This document shows positions 44,339 to 56,300 of a DNA stretch of 64,000 nucleotides, one piece after another. Each line of letters opens with the position of its first letter. Within the stretch, counting starts at the first letter, position 1. This stretch comes from Gamarada debralockiae. Lineage: Eukaryota > Ascomycota > Leotiomycetes > Helotiales > Hyphodiscaceae. Under the pieces are notes generated by a model. It was not told the origin of the DNA and ran no database searches. It saw only the letters and a program-made list of their open reading frames with translations. A program made the translations under genes and the position numbers. The stretch covers positions 1 to 64,000 of the forward strand of contig NXFV01001865.1 in the NCBI GenBank assembly GCA_002803225.1, written 5' to 3'.

Positions 44339-47300
44339 ATGAGCATCAGCCTTCCTTCAGGCGCCGCCCGATTACGTCGACAACTAAAGCTGACTACTAC
44401 CATCTCTCGTCATATCATCGCCTCTTCTGTCCCACGACAACACATAACTTTGACAGATCCTACGCAAGCCTCATCCAAACGCCACGTACATCTTGTCCAC
44501 TCACGCGAGACTATTTCATCTGCACTCCTCCATCCCGCGAACTTTGAACGCTGCTACTTCGCACAGACCCCTTCGACGGTCTTTCAATCCCAACCTCTGT
44601 TCCACCACCACTTCCAAGCTTCTAGACTAGGCGGGGCCTCCCTTCATCGCACCGCGCCTTCTATTCTCGCAACCCCAAAATCCATCCTTCTATCTCCCGC
44701 AAAAAGCTTCTCCCCTCGCCGTTCCCTCCTAACGCACTCCAGCGCATTCGCCATGTCAACTCTATCTCAGCCCCAGACTCCAGCAGCCCTGGATAGCCCC
44801 TTGAGAGAACACAGACACAGACCAGTTGAGAGGCTCACGGACCGCCTCGAGACCCCTACGCTCGATGATCGTTCATACAGAGTTATAAGGTTGCCCAATC
44901 AGCTGGAGGTGCTCCTTGTGCACGATGCTGATACCGACAAGGCCAGTGCGGCTATGGACGTCAATGTTGGGAATTTCAGTGACGAAGAGGACCTTCCTGG
45001 GACAGCCCATGCAGTGGAGTGCGAGAGCCTCTTTACCCTCTTCAATTTCTACAGATAGGCTAACATTTGGCAGACATCTCCTCTTCATGGGGACGAAGAA
45101 ATACCCCATAGAAAATGCATACTCTCAATACCTCTCTGCGCACTCAGGAAGCTCCAATGCATACACAGGCGCCACATCTACGAATTACTATTTCGAGGTC
45201 GCTGCAAAAGCAGCAGAGGATACGGAATCATCACCACTGTACGGTGCTTTGGACCGATTTGCACAATTTTTCATTGATCCCCTCTTCCTACCCTCTACCC
45301 TTGACCGAGAACTGCGAGCCGTCGATTCGGAAAATAAGAAGAATTTGCAGAGCGATCAGTGGAGGTTACATCAGCTGGAAAAATCCCTATCGAATCCTAA
45401 TCATCCATACTGCCATTTCTCGACAGGAAATTTTGAGGTTTTGAAGACGGATCCGGAGGCGCGGGGAGTCAATGTTAGACAAAAGTTCATGGAGTTTCAT
45501 GAGAAGCATTATTCGGCGAATCGGATGAAGTTGGTTGTTTTGGGAAGAGAACCGTTAGATGTGCTGGAAGGTTGGGCGGCGGATCTGTTTGCGGGTGTGA
45601 GGAATAAGGGCTTGCCCCAAAATCGATGGGAGACAGAGGAGCCTTTTGGGCCCAAGGATCTGTTGACTCAGTGTTTTGCGAAGCCTGTGATGGATTCTAG
45701 ACAATTAGATCTTTCATTCCCTTTCATGGACGAGGAATTATTATTCGAATCCCAACCGAGTCGGTATATCAGCCATTTGATCGGGCACGAGGGCCCTGGA
45801 AGCATCATGTCCTACGTCAAATCGAAGGGTTGGGCGAACGGGTTGAGTGCAGGAGCGTATTCGGTGTGCCCAGGAACCCCAGGGATTTTCAACTGCCAAA
45901 TACGGTTGACAGAGGACGGCTTGAAGCATTACAAGGAGATCGTCAAGGTGTTCTTCCAATATGTTTCGCTTCTGAGAGAAACGCCTCCCCAGGAATGGAT
46001 ATTTGCCGAGCAAAAGGGATTGGCGGATGTGGACTTCAAGTTCAAGCAGAAGCAGCCTGCGAGCAGGTTCACCAGCAAGATTAGCGCGGTCATGCAGACC
46101 CCTCTTCCCCGGGAATGGCTCCTCAGTGGCCACAGCAGGTAAGATTTGAACCTAGGAACATTCCATCATTCAGCGGCACATAGCGTAAAGTCGAAGCTCG
46201 AAATTGTTCACTGATCTGACTAATATTTGTCTTCATAGGCTGAGGAAGTTTGATCCGGCCCGAATCGAGGAGGGCTTGGCGTGCCTTCGGCCCGACAACT
46301 TCAGAATGACAATTGTCTCGCAAAAATTCCCTGGAACATGGAGCTCAAAGGAGAAATGGTATGGAACGGAATACACTTATGAGAAAATCCCAGCGGACTT
46401 TCTTGCAGAGATCAAGAAGGCTGCTACCAGCACCACCAAAGATCGATTACCAGAGCTGCACCTGCCACATGAAAATCAATTTATTCCGACGAAGCTTGAG
46501 GTGGAGAAGAGAGAGGTTAAAGAACCAGCAATTGAGCCGAAGTTGATTCGAAATGATGATGTGGTCAGAACCTGGTACAAGAAGGATGACACCTTTTGGG
46601 TACCAAAGGCCAATCTTTTCATCAACTGCAGAAACACACTTCCCAATGCCACAGCTGAGAACTCATTGAAGGCAAGACTTTACACCGACATTGTGCGAGA
46701 TGCTTTGGAGGAATATTCGTACGATGCGGAGCTTGCAGGACTGGATTACTCGGTATCGAGCCATTCCATGGGGATGGAAATCACAGTATCTGGTTACAAC
46801 GATAAGCTGTCCGTTCTATTGGAGAAGGTCTTGGCCACTATGAAAGATCTGGAGGTCAAGCAAGATCGATTTGAGATAATTAAGGAACGATTGTTGAGAG
46901 GTCTAAAGAACTGGGATTTCCAACAACCCTACAACCAGGTCGGCGATTACACCAGATGGCTCAACAGCGAGAAGGGATACATTAACGACCAAATTTTGGC
47001 AGAGTTACACCACCTCACAGCAGCCGATATCCAACAATTCTACCCCCACCTCCTCCGACAAATGCATATCGAGACTTTTGTACATGGAAACTTGTACAAA
47101 GAGGATGCCTTGAAATTGAGCGACTTAATCGAAAACACTTTGAAGCCTCGAGCGTTGCCACAAACTCAATGGCCCATTGCTCGGCAGCTTGTCTTCCCCG
47201 TAGGTGGCAACTTTGTCTATCAAAAGACATTGAAGGACCCAGCGAACGTCAACCACTGCATAGAATACCTTCTGTACGTTGGAGACAAGGCAGACCGCGC

Positions 47301-48094
47301 ACTTCGTGCCAAGGTCCTCCTTCTAGACCAAATGACCCATGAGCCAGCATTTGATCAATTACGGACAAAGGAGCAACTCGGATACGTCGTATTCAGCGGA
47401 GCTCGCATGACCGCTACAACAATCGGATACAGATTTATCATCCAGAGCGAGAAAACTCCCGAATATCTGGAGGACCGCATCGATTCTTTCTTGACGGGCT
47501 ACGCAGAGACGATGGCGCAGATGTCGGATTCTGAGTTCGAGGGCCATAAGAGGAGTTTGATTACGAAGCGGTTGGAGAAGCTGAAGAATTTGGATCAAGA
47601 GTCGAGCCGTCTTTGGTCGCACATTGACGGGGAGTACTTTGACTTTGAGCTCGGTGTGTTGTGATATTCTTTTGTGATTAATTGACGTTTGCTGATGAAA
47701 AATAGTCCACCACGACGCAGCCCAAGTTAAAGCACTAACCAAAGCCGACATGATCTCATTCTACAGCCACTTCATCCATCCCACATCTCCCGCGCGCTCC
47801 AAACTCGCCGTTCACCTCATCGCCCAAACACCAGGCTCCCTTTCCTCCCCTTCGGGAACCAAACCTATTACAGCAGCAATTGAGAAGGGCATGAATGTCC
47901 TAGGACTGAATAAAGATAGACAGGATCAGGAAGATGGTGAGATTATTGGGGAGATCAAGAAGAAAGAGGGCAATGGAACGACGCCATTTATTATTACGGA
48001 TGTTCGGGAGTTTAAGAGCAAGATGCAGATTTCTGCGGGTCCGCAGCCTGTTAAACATATTTCTGAGTTTGAGGAGTTGGATGCGAAGTTGTGA
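44339..48094 (+). CDS. STE23: Insulysin-type M16 metallopeptidase (insulin-degrading enzyme / Ste23-like)
   Basis: These zinc proteases degrade short peptides in a closed chamber; yeast Ste23 and Axl1 also mature a-factor. Four exons (44339-45018, 45074-46138, 46239-47653, 47706-48094; introns 55, 100 and 52 bases) give 1182 residues. The inverted zinc motif HAVEH (residues 224-228) spans intron 1. The third ligand region is ELRAVDSENKKNL. Further M16 marks are FFIDPLF, PASRFTSKIS, VSSHSMGMEITVSGYNDKL and the C-terminal LRTKEQLGYVVFSGAR. The first in-frame ATG gives a 138-residue Arg/Ser-rich leader like a mitochondrial presequence; a second Met (44753; MSTLSQPQTP) would give a 1044-residue form of the usual cytosolic size. 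The C-terminus AKL is a peroxisomal PTS1-type tripeptide. Confidence 0.95.
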
Positions 48095-49973
48095 TCCGAT
48101 GGAGGTGGATGGGTGGGAGAGAATGGGAGGCTGAAATGGATGAGGGATTATGAATGAGAGATGATCGATGAATTGCATTGGCATTGAGAGGCGTGTTTTC
48201 AAAGTATGGTCCGGTTCAGCATCTTCAAGGGAGCACGTAGGCTTGGTGCATAATGGTCACGCATGGGAATGCAAGACCTAAGGGTAAATAGCGGTAGCTG
48301 TTGGCAGATACCCGAATCGAAGAGCATAGAAGGGTTAGTCGTACGCGCACTTTACTGCAATCTCCTGCAGAGAAGTTGGATCAAAGTTGATCATATCAAA
48401 AACTCATAATCTCGCTCTCGAAATAATGAACGTGCCTCTCATGTTCTCGTTCAATTTTACCTGTTAGAACCGGAATCGATGCACTGGCCGTATGTGTTCG
48501 GCCGAGCTGGGATTGAAATTGAAGACCTGTTGAGTGTCGACGCAGTGCGGAGTTTTCCTTCGGATCCAGGATCAGACGTCGTTGGCGGGGTTTGCGAGGT
48601 CATTTATCCAGCACAGCATGCGGCCGTGATGCGACCCTGTGCATATGTGATAGACCGTTGCACGGCAGATCGTAGTCGAATCTCAGCCCCTCTCTTACCG
48701 CCAGGTGGCGGATTAGTTACCGGGTTATGCATGTGTCTTAATCGGCTGTTTCTGCATATAGTTAGTTTTCTTTGAGTGCGGTTCTACTTGCCGCTAATTG
48801 AGAGATGAAGAGGTACTTAGTGGTACTTGTGTACAAGGCCCTTTTTTTCACCACTCAAGATGTAGGCTGAAAAGGAGGTACTGAATGGTTTTGGGGCGGG
48901 CCCGGGGGTTGGGGGGTTAGGTTGGGTTGAATGATTGATTTTGCTCAAGGATTTCAGGATAAGTTTCTGCTGTTGTCGCACTTTCAGATATGATCAGCAC
49001 TGAAGTTGCTGTGTTGTACTTTTTGAAGAGATGTAGTTTCTATAAAGTGCAAGTTGACAAGCATTTTTAACGTTTGGCAAAGTAAAGATCTTTACTGGTG
49101 TGAAGGAGCATATGTCTTGCTCGTTCTGGAGACGGCGGACATGGAACCATTATCAAGAGCAACTCTCCCTTGTTATTCGTTACCCTGATTTGAAATTCTA
49201 GCTTGGTATTTCAGTTGCATATTACAACTACCAGTGTTTGCCCTTTTCGATGTCGAATGTCGTTGGCGGAGTCACAGTCGTTGTCACCTAGTTTTTCATT
49301 GACATTCGACAATTTCTTCAGACATTGCAAGATCTCACGCGCTAAGACAAGAGTTGATAAGATGCAAGTGCATGAAAATGAGTCTCTTAGAGTGTCACTA
49401 GGTTTCTACATTATCACGACGCTTGACTGCTTGGATTGGTCTCACCATATTGTTTCGCGAGGCGTCTCCAGAGCTGTGCCATGGCCGCGACATCTATATT
49501 TATAAGTTTCACTAAGGGCCCGAGAATCTGGCTTGTAAAACCCTAAGCGGATGTAATTCTTAGAGTCTTCTCCTTAACTTGATTCCACCAAAGGTGCTGA
49601 GCAGACAGAATGTAGATGTGAGCTGCAAGTCATGAAAATTGTTGAATAATATAGTCAAAGTGAGCATCAAGCCATCGACCCAGAGTCGGTATTGATACTC
49701 TTGGTAGCCAAAATTATGATGATGAGAGCTCGAGACTGTAAGGAGTTGAGCGATGTTGGACGTGTTGGATTGTTGGAAGGGTTCTCTAGGAGGAACTCTT
49801 CCTAATGCAGCCGGATTCTCTCGTGGCGCAAACCGACACAAAGATCTTTCAATTGGTTCGTGACTATGCATCGTCTTTTTCTATTCAAACTCCTTTTCGG
49901 CAGTAAAAAGTTATGGACATTCGCCGGGGAACATTTTAAGCAATAGGACAGAGACAACATCTCACGATTCGCA
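48095..49973. other. Gene-poor interval
   Basis: No supported gene in 1.9 kb. A 98-codon plus-strand frame at 48479-48775 and another at 49203-49505 have no recognisable features. A G-rich tract at 48893-48926 is listed separately. Confidence 0.45.
48893..48926 (+). repeat. G-rich tract, potential G-quadruplex
   Basis: Within 34 bases there are five runs of three or more G (GGGG, GGG, GGGGG, GGGGGG, GGG) with short loops, plus a CCCGGG palindrome. It lies in intergenic DNA 800 bases after the M16 peptidase. Confidence 0.5.
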
Positions 49974-50606
49974 ATGAGCTCTGAAAACTTAGCTGGTGTT
50001 CGTCATTTATCACCAAAACCTCCGCTCTTCACGATTTCAGAAGCGCACCCGGACGTCCCCCCAACTTCCCATTCCGAAGTCGAACCTATGGAGAATTAAC
50101 CACTAACCCCACGCAGCAAACATCGCCGTCTCTGCACAAAAGTAAAGATCTTTGGGATAGTTATCATCTCACTTCTTGTCGCTATTGCACTTAGCATCAG
50201 ACTCGGTGTCGGACTACACAAAAACAGTAGCTCTGGAGGTTCAAATGGCGGTGTCCCAACTTGTGTACCGCCTGGGAACCAACTGTGTGGGGACCCTGAA
50301 GAGTGCGGGGCTAAGGGTAACTGTGTGGTCGCTTACGATGGATATTTTATTGTGCTTGAAGGGATGTTGGGATACGGTGAGTTATTGGGAGTGTTTAAAA
50401 TCGAGGAGTAGGATTATGGGATAACTGCGGAGTTTACATCAGAGTTTTATGGTGTTAAAGATCTGGACGACGTGTTGAGAAGTGTTCTTTTTCGCAGTCG
50501 AGACCTGGCGCCTTTCACGGGAACCTACAAAGATCACAGCATCATGTACGACGGGGTGAACCATGCATTCAACAAGGCTATCTGCCGTTTGGGAAAGGAG
50601 CCGTAG
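49974..50606 (+). pseudogene. Single-pass membrane protein with Cys-rich ectodomain, broken
   Basis: I do not recognise a family. From the ATG at 49974 a 41-codon Pro-rich N-terminus runs to an in-frame TAA at about 50097. The same frame then continues with basic RSKHRRLCTKVK, a clear transmembrane helix (FGIVIISLLVAIALSI), a Ser/Gly linker and a Cys cluster (PTCVPPGNQLCGDPEECGAK, then GNCVV). A GTGAGT...TAG intron-like segment (about 50377-50411) follows, and the coding-like reading resumes as YGVKDLDDVLRSVLF and HAFNKAICRLGKEP to a stop at 50606. The exact intron phase does not join cleanly. The layout is cytosolic N-terminus, one membrane span and an outside Cys-rich domain. The internal stop makes a full product unlikely unless an unseen splice removes it. 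Confidence 0.5.
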
Positions 50607-51305
50607 GTGAATGCATAGACGAGGACTGAGAGTCAGTATTGTGCGGCGTTTTGTTGATGGGCTTTTTTCCCTTTTCTTTTTGCTTACAAACGGTCTGGGA
50701 AAACTGTACGATTCAATGATACCAGGGATGTCAATAAACGACAAGAAACCAGGCTAAAGAGAATCTCTGACAGAGCATAGTAGAGTATAGAAGGAAGCAT
50801 AGTACACGCTCTATAGAGCATAGGTTAAAATTTAGGGGAATATAATTTATCAGACTGGTTATATATATATAAGAAACATTATGTTTTTATTTATAGCTGG
50901 TCTTTCCTAAGATAATAAGTACTAACTCCTACCTAGGTTCTTTAATAGCATTAAATTTTCAGGGGCCTAAATTAAAGATGTTAGCAAAATTAGCTGGCTA
51001 TAAACATTGCTTGTAGCTTGGGTAGAACAAGGCACTGTGTCACAATGCTAACTAAAGTACTAGGGATCATGTAATGCGCGAGGCGATTACGGACGTACGG
51101 GCTTGTCATGTGCGCGGAGCGTGATCTCTGCGGCTGTCCAGGGATAAGTACGGTGTTAGGCATAACCAGGCGTCGCTGGTTACAGTGATCTTTTGATCCG
51201 GGTTTTTGGGTGCGTACGAGCCTAACTAACATCCTTACAGATCAACCTTATATCGTAGTTTATTAGTGTATATCAAGCTCAGGGAGTCAAGATATATAGC
51301 CAAGA
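50607..51305. other. AT-rich repeat-like stretch
   Basis: From 50757 there is AT-rich sequence with GCATAGTAGAGTATAG-like direct repeats. On the minus strand 51230-50990 reads VRNRLAHYMIPSTL, faintly like the end of an adenylating domain (see findings). No gene is supported. Confidence 0.4.
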
Positions 51306-51771
51306 AGAGGCCATGGAGTACTACGTAGTTAGGAAGAAGAGTATTGGCCTAAAAGGGGTTTAAGCTGGTATAGGAGTAGATATAGCTAGCGCAGCTGAGG
51401 ATGCTAGAGCAGATCAAGGAAAGAGTTCAGATAAATTAGAAGATTTAATAGGTGGATTTAGCTAGGATCTTGCCAGCGATAATATCCAGGATAATAGAAG
51501 GAATATCAAGGGTAATGAAGTTGGTAGTGGGGCTTGAAATAACAGTGAAGAGAGTAATAACCATGATCAGCCTGTTCTCTCTACCCGGGAACGTGCTCGT
51601 AACATTATCGCCATCCTTCAGAAAGCGCTGTCGGGAGCAACTCAGGTACCTTTACGCAATATATTTTACGATTAAGCGCAAGGTTCAGAGTGGAAGACTG
51701 CCGTAACCAGTCGCCTGGGTCGGCTGCCATTGTCCCAGCTCAAGAATCAACAAAGAGCGCAAGTGAGCTAG
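51306..51771 (+). pseudogene. RIP-like degraded reading frame, probably transposon-derived
   Basis: One frame stays coding-like over about 150 codons (MEYYVVRKKSIGLKGV, ADQGKSSDKLEDLIGG, LSTRERARNIIAILQKALSG, WKTAVTSRLGRLPLSQLKNQ). It is interrupted by five stops in that same frame at 51361 (TAA), 51463 (TAG), 51535 (TGA), 51673 (TAA) and 51769 (TAG). Every one can be made from CAA, CAG or CGA by a single C-to-T change, the RIP product. The composition is hydrophilic and gag-like, but I cannot name the element. Confidence 0.5.
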
Positions 51772-51953
51772 CTGGCTTGGGCTACCATCGAAGATCTCCA
51801 CCCTATACTCCACTGTACTCCATACGAAGAAAAAATAATGTACCATACTCGATTTATCTTACAATAGGATTTAACATATGTTCAAGTTATATTTGCACAA
51901 TAGCGTTATTGTAGTTGACTATTCTTTAGTGCTCCGCGTTCGTCAATATCGGG

Positions 51954-53009
51954 TTACTGACACGAAAGCACGACGACGGGCTTCTCCGGCTGAACCTTAT
52001 CTGTTCCCTGCTGATGTTTGCTGAGCTCATAGTCATATTTGCCTGCAGATATCAGGTCCCTTGCGACAACTTGTCTTCCATCGACACTCCTCAAGCCGTA
52101 CACGAGGCCAGAAACTTTCTTTCGCACAGTTCCAGCAACTTTGACCAGCCCGTGCTGGAAGCCACCTTCGTCTACCTCCCGCAGGCACCTCACGACTCTA
52201 TCCCAACTTCCCCAAAACGGCTGTTGAGTGTCCCCCTCACGGTGATGGCCCAGCACTGAACAAGTGATGGAGTTGGCAATAATTGTATGGTGCCGGTCAA
52301 GCACAAAGTTAAACACTTGGGCAGATTCGACTATAACACAGTCTCCCACGTCATTAGGGAGCAACCAGCTACCTTCCCACTGAATGGGATGCATGGGCGT
52401 GACGATGAGACCACTGGGAAATTGCACAACAGGTAAGCGGCCACCGACGACATCCATGGCCATGACACATTTCACTTCAGCCGTTTCTCCTTCATTACCG
52501 CAGCAAACTCGGTCCCCTTTCTGCAGGTTTCTGGCGAATTTGTATCCTCCATCTCCCATATACACCAAGCATTTTCCGTCAAAGCAGCCGTCAATTCCTA
52601 GAGACGTGGAAGGCACGCAATGTCTTGTATCGGCACGGCAAGGACGGAAATGCATCAACCGACTGTCCTGGAAATCAAAACCGCACAAGCACATGTCATT
52701 GCTATAGTTTTCTGAGGTACGACGAGTGCTGTTATGGTTGTCTTTTCGACCGGCTTGGCTCGATCTGAGGTCTTCTGGGCTCGGGATTATCTCAGCTTCA
52801 GCAGCAACATTCGCCTTGGCAGCATCTGTTACGTTGAGTTCAGCGGGAATTACGGCCTTTGGCGACCCAGATGATATTGAACCTCCACTAGAGGGTGTCG
52901 AAGACATTGATGATATGGCGTCAAGACCCGAAAGTGGCTCTGAGATGCTAGTAATTGAACATTCGACTGCGGCCTCCATCGTGGATGAATCTTGATGCTG
53001 AGACGACAT
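51954..53009 (-). CDS. Stand-alone Hint (Vint-type) domain protein
   Basis: Hint domains are the autoprocessing fold of inteins and hedgehog proteins; the Vint subtype is normally found fused to von Willebrand A domains in fungi and protists. One exon from ATG 53009 encodes 351 residues. Residues 1-105 are Ser/Ala-rich and disordered. A Cys-rich lead-in (CLCGF, RPCRADTRHC) precedes the Hint start GIDGCFDGKCLVYMGDGG with presumed nucleophile Cys142. Then come FARNLQKGDRVCC, FPSGLIVTPMHPIQWEGSW (T-P-x-H block, His207) and QVFNFVLDRHHTIIANSITC-SVLGHH, the usual Hint end. The post-Hint FWGSWDRVVRCL...VSGLVYGLR matches my memory of the Vint C-terminal extension. No vWA or U-box domain is present. 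A longer frame opens at 53084. Divergent from the NLR gene. Confidence 0.82.
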   Translation of the reverse strand: MSSQHQDSSTMEAAVECSITSISEPLSGLDAISSMSSTPSSGGSISSGSPKAVIPAELNVTDAAKANVAAEAEIIPSPEDLRSSQAGRKDNHNSTRRTSENYSNDMCLCGFDFQDSRLMHFRPCRADTRHCVPSTSLGIDGCFDGKCLVYMGDGGYKFARNLQKGDRVCCGNEGETAEVKCVMAMDVVGGRLPVVQFPSGLIVTPMHPIQWEGSWLLPNDVGDCVIVESAQVFNFVLDRHHTIIANSITCSVLGHHREGDTQQPFWGSWDRVVRCLREVDEGGFQHGLVKVAGTVRKKVSGLVYGLRSVDGRQVVARDLISAGKYDYELSKHQQGTDKVQPEKPVVVLSCQ

Positions 53010-53329
53010 TTCTTCTGTCTGAGCCGTGATGAACAAAGGTACAGGACTTATGACAATGTATTGTTTGAAAAGTTTATATTTCATGAAAAGTATAGAGATT
53101 GTGAGGCTGTGGGAGTGGCACGCCTAATATTGCGCCTACTATGCCGCTGCCAAGGCAGACTCCGCCCCGTGAAAGCCTTTCTGTAAGCCACAAAATCAGC
53201 CCCTCGCTGACACACGTTTATAAATCAGGCTGGAATTGACACAAAATTAGGTTTTTTTCACTTGATCCAAGGATTTCAACTGTGTTGCACTCAATAAGAC
53301 CCAAAATTTGGGTCCCTTTGACTTGCAAA
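53010..53329. promoter_or_regulatory. Shared divergent promoter, Hint gene / NLR gene
   Basis: Only 320 bases lie between the two outward-facing start codons. The stretch has AT-rich segments (TTTATATTT near 53075; TTTATAAATCA near 53216) that could serve as core promoter elements in each direction. A common regulator is inference. Confidence 0.4.
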
Positions 53330-56300
53330 ATGGCAACTGATCTCGTGTACTTCATACACCATTCTTTACCCATCGGTCTAGTTGCGCTGACTCTAAACAG
53401 GTCGGGCTACGATGTAGTCACACTCTACAAAGGCGCCCTCAAAGACCTCAAGTTCAGAAAAGATGTTGGTCGTTTGTCTTCCACGGATTACGACATTATT
53501 GCAAATACAAATCGAATTGAAGACGCCATAAGTGTTATTGAGAATGCCGTTTCAAAACACAGGAGCTCCGGTTCCCACACAAAGCCTCTAGCCTACATCA
53601 TTTGGAATCCTCTTTTAAAACGACTGGAGAGGTTCGGAGCTGCAATTGATATGCTAGCGCAATCATCACCGCAAGTCATGGGACTTAGCCTTGTCGGGCT
53701 GATCTGGGGATCTCTCAAATTTTTAATAATCGTAAGTTCAGAATAAGCAGCAGCTCTCATTTCAACGTAGACTGACACAAGAATAGATTGCACGCGATAT
53801 CATAGATACCTTCGAGGAGGTATTGGACCTTCTGCTTGAAGTATTGCAAGCTCTTCCCACGTTGGAAGTCTATGTTGACATATTCGGCGGGTCTGATATT
53901 CAACTTCTGAAAGAGCCTCTGACTGAAACATACATGGGATTTATCCAATTTACATTGCTAGCATTGCAGCTATATGATCGCTCTATGTCTCGTAGGACTC
54001 TTGTGTTACCTCGGCAATGAATGGATTGTCTAACGCGGATGGGTGTATAGAAAATATGTGGCGATCTATCTGGAAATCACTACACAGTGATTTTGAAGCG
54101 TGTGCAGCGCGCATTCAGAAAGCTGGAAAAGAGGTTGATCGGATAGCTAACGTGGAACACATGCATCAAACCAATGAATCAGTAAAAAGTGCGTATCAAA
54201 TTAGGCTCCTAAGAGAGAAGATGCTGATACTACAAAATCAGGCCAGAAGATAGAAATTGACAGAGCAGAAAAATTCAGACAAGGTTTCTTACACCATAGT
54301 ACTTTAGACTGTTATATGGATAAAATCTAACGTGTGTTATGGGGCATAGAAAGCCGGTTGTTCTTCGCACAGGAACTTTCAAGTCGAGTTATGCCCAGGA
54401 AGTTGCCTCTGGGGCCTTTCAATGACGCTCCAGACTATCTTTCTGGTCATTTCACCGGTCGCAGCAATGAGCTTAGTTCACTCGAAAGGACTTTTGAAAC
54501 GACTCGGGGGAAGAAGTTAAGGCGATGTGCCGTATATGGAATGCCAGGACTTGGAAAAACACAGTTAGCATTGAAATATGCCGCGCTGTCATTTGGAAAG
54601 AGTGAATACGGGTTTATCTTCTGGGTTTCTGCTGCTTCTATTCAAAAGCTGAACCAGGGGTTTACGAAAATACTAACCTTAGTTGACCACCCGGATCGCT
54701 ACCACCCGGATCAACATATATGTGTGACGATGGCAAGGCGTTGGTTAGAAACATCTGATGCTATTGGATTTGGAGAGTGGCTTCTTGTCGTTGATAATGT
54801 TGACGAAGAAACAATTAATTTTCTCCGAGACCTTCTACCTCGGCAGAATCGGCAGGGCAATATTCTGTTCACGACACGGAATGAACATACTGCTAGAGCT
54901 CTTGTGGATGCATCAGATCAAACACATTGTTTACTTGGGCTTCAAGTTCCAAGCCGCCAAGAAGCCGCATCCTTGTTGCTTGAGGAAGCTGGAATTGGCT
55001 CCAAGATTGCGAACATTCAGCAGATCCAGAAGGCTGAACAGTTGGTCAAATGCGTTGGGTGTCTTCCACTTGCAGTTAGTCAAGCCGCATCATTCATGGC
55101 TCATTCGCGAAACACCTTGGACGACATGTTAGCTCTCTATCGCAGCAAAACAAAGTTACAGGTAAGTTTCACATGCCTATGTAAGATATGAATTCGAGTT
55201 CTGATTCATTCTCTATTAAGCTTCTTAGCTGGGAGAATGGTTTATCTCTCTACGAGGAAAGATCCGTTGCAAAAACTTTCAGGAGCCTGTTTGACCAATT
55301 AGAGCGACTGTTTCCCGATGCCAGCCATCTTCTGAAAGTATTTTCCTTCCTTGATGCAGAGAGCTTACCGCTCAACATCGTTGTAGAAGGTGCCGAAAAG
55401 TGGACATCTGTGAAACGACTTTCCAATCTACCATTCGTGAATATCAGCCCTGGAAGCTCGAGCATAGGTATTCGTCAAAAGATTGAACGATTATTCAGAC
55501 AACGACGATCACATCGAAAACATAACGATTGTAGAGAAAAAAAAAGAAAACGCTAAGAAAATCTCTGCCACCCCTCCGATGCTGCAGTCATTGTCTACAT
55601 TGATCACATCTCCAGTTCTATTCGAAGAGGCTATACGAAAGCTCCAGGATCATTCATTGGCCACTAAACTAAACCATTCCACTACTTCTGTCATACGGAT
55701 TCATGACTTGATCATATATATGATCCGAGAAATGACGATGGAGGTTGATGTTCAGTTGATTCTTTTCGAGTTTGCTGTGGCAGTTGTCTGTAACGCTTTT
55801 CGACTGGTCAACGAGCCAAGTTCAACCAAGTCCTGGCCAAAATGCGATATCTTTGTGCCCCATGTTGAATCTTTGAACATGCACGCTGATTCCCTGAAAG
55901 CCAACAACCCTGAGCTTACCTGGGCGAACATGGAAATCGCTGGATACTTTCAAAGCCGGGCACGATATACGGACGCCGCAAAGCTGTACAGACGTGCGAT
56001 ACTGAGCAAGAGTTTACAATTAAGATTAGGTCACAAGAATGATCTCAGAGCAATACATGGGCTAGCTTACAGTCTTGAGAGGCAGGGAGATTACGTTGAG
56101 GCAGAGAACCTCTATAAACAAGCGCTAATGTATCATACGAAGCTACCCACAGACGAGGATCTTGGAACTCTGAAGACAGAGCATGGCTTAGCATATGTCT
56201 ATGAAAAACAAGGGCGATATGAGGAAGCAGCCGAACTTGGTAAAAAAGTCCTGGCCATTAGGACAAGAATACTGGGAACAGCTCATGTGGACACGCTACG

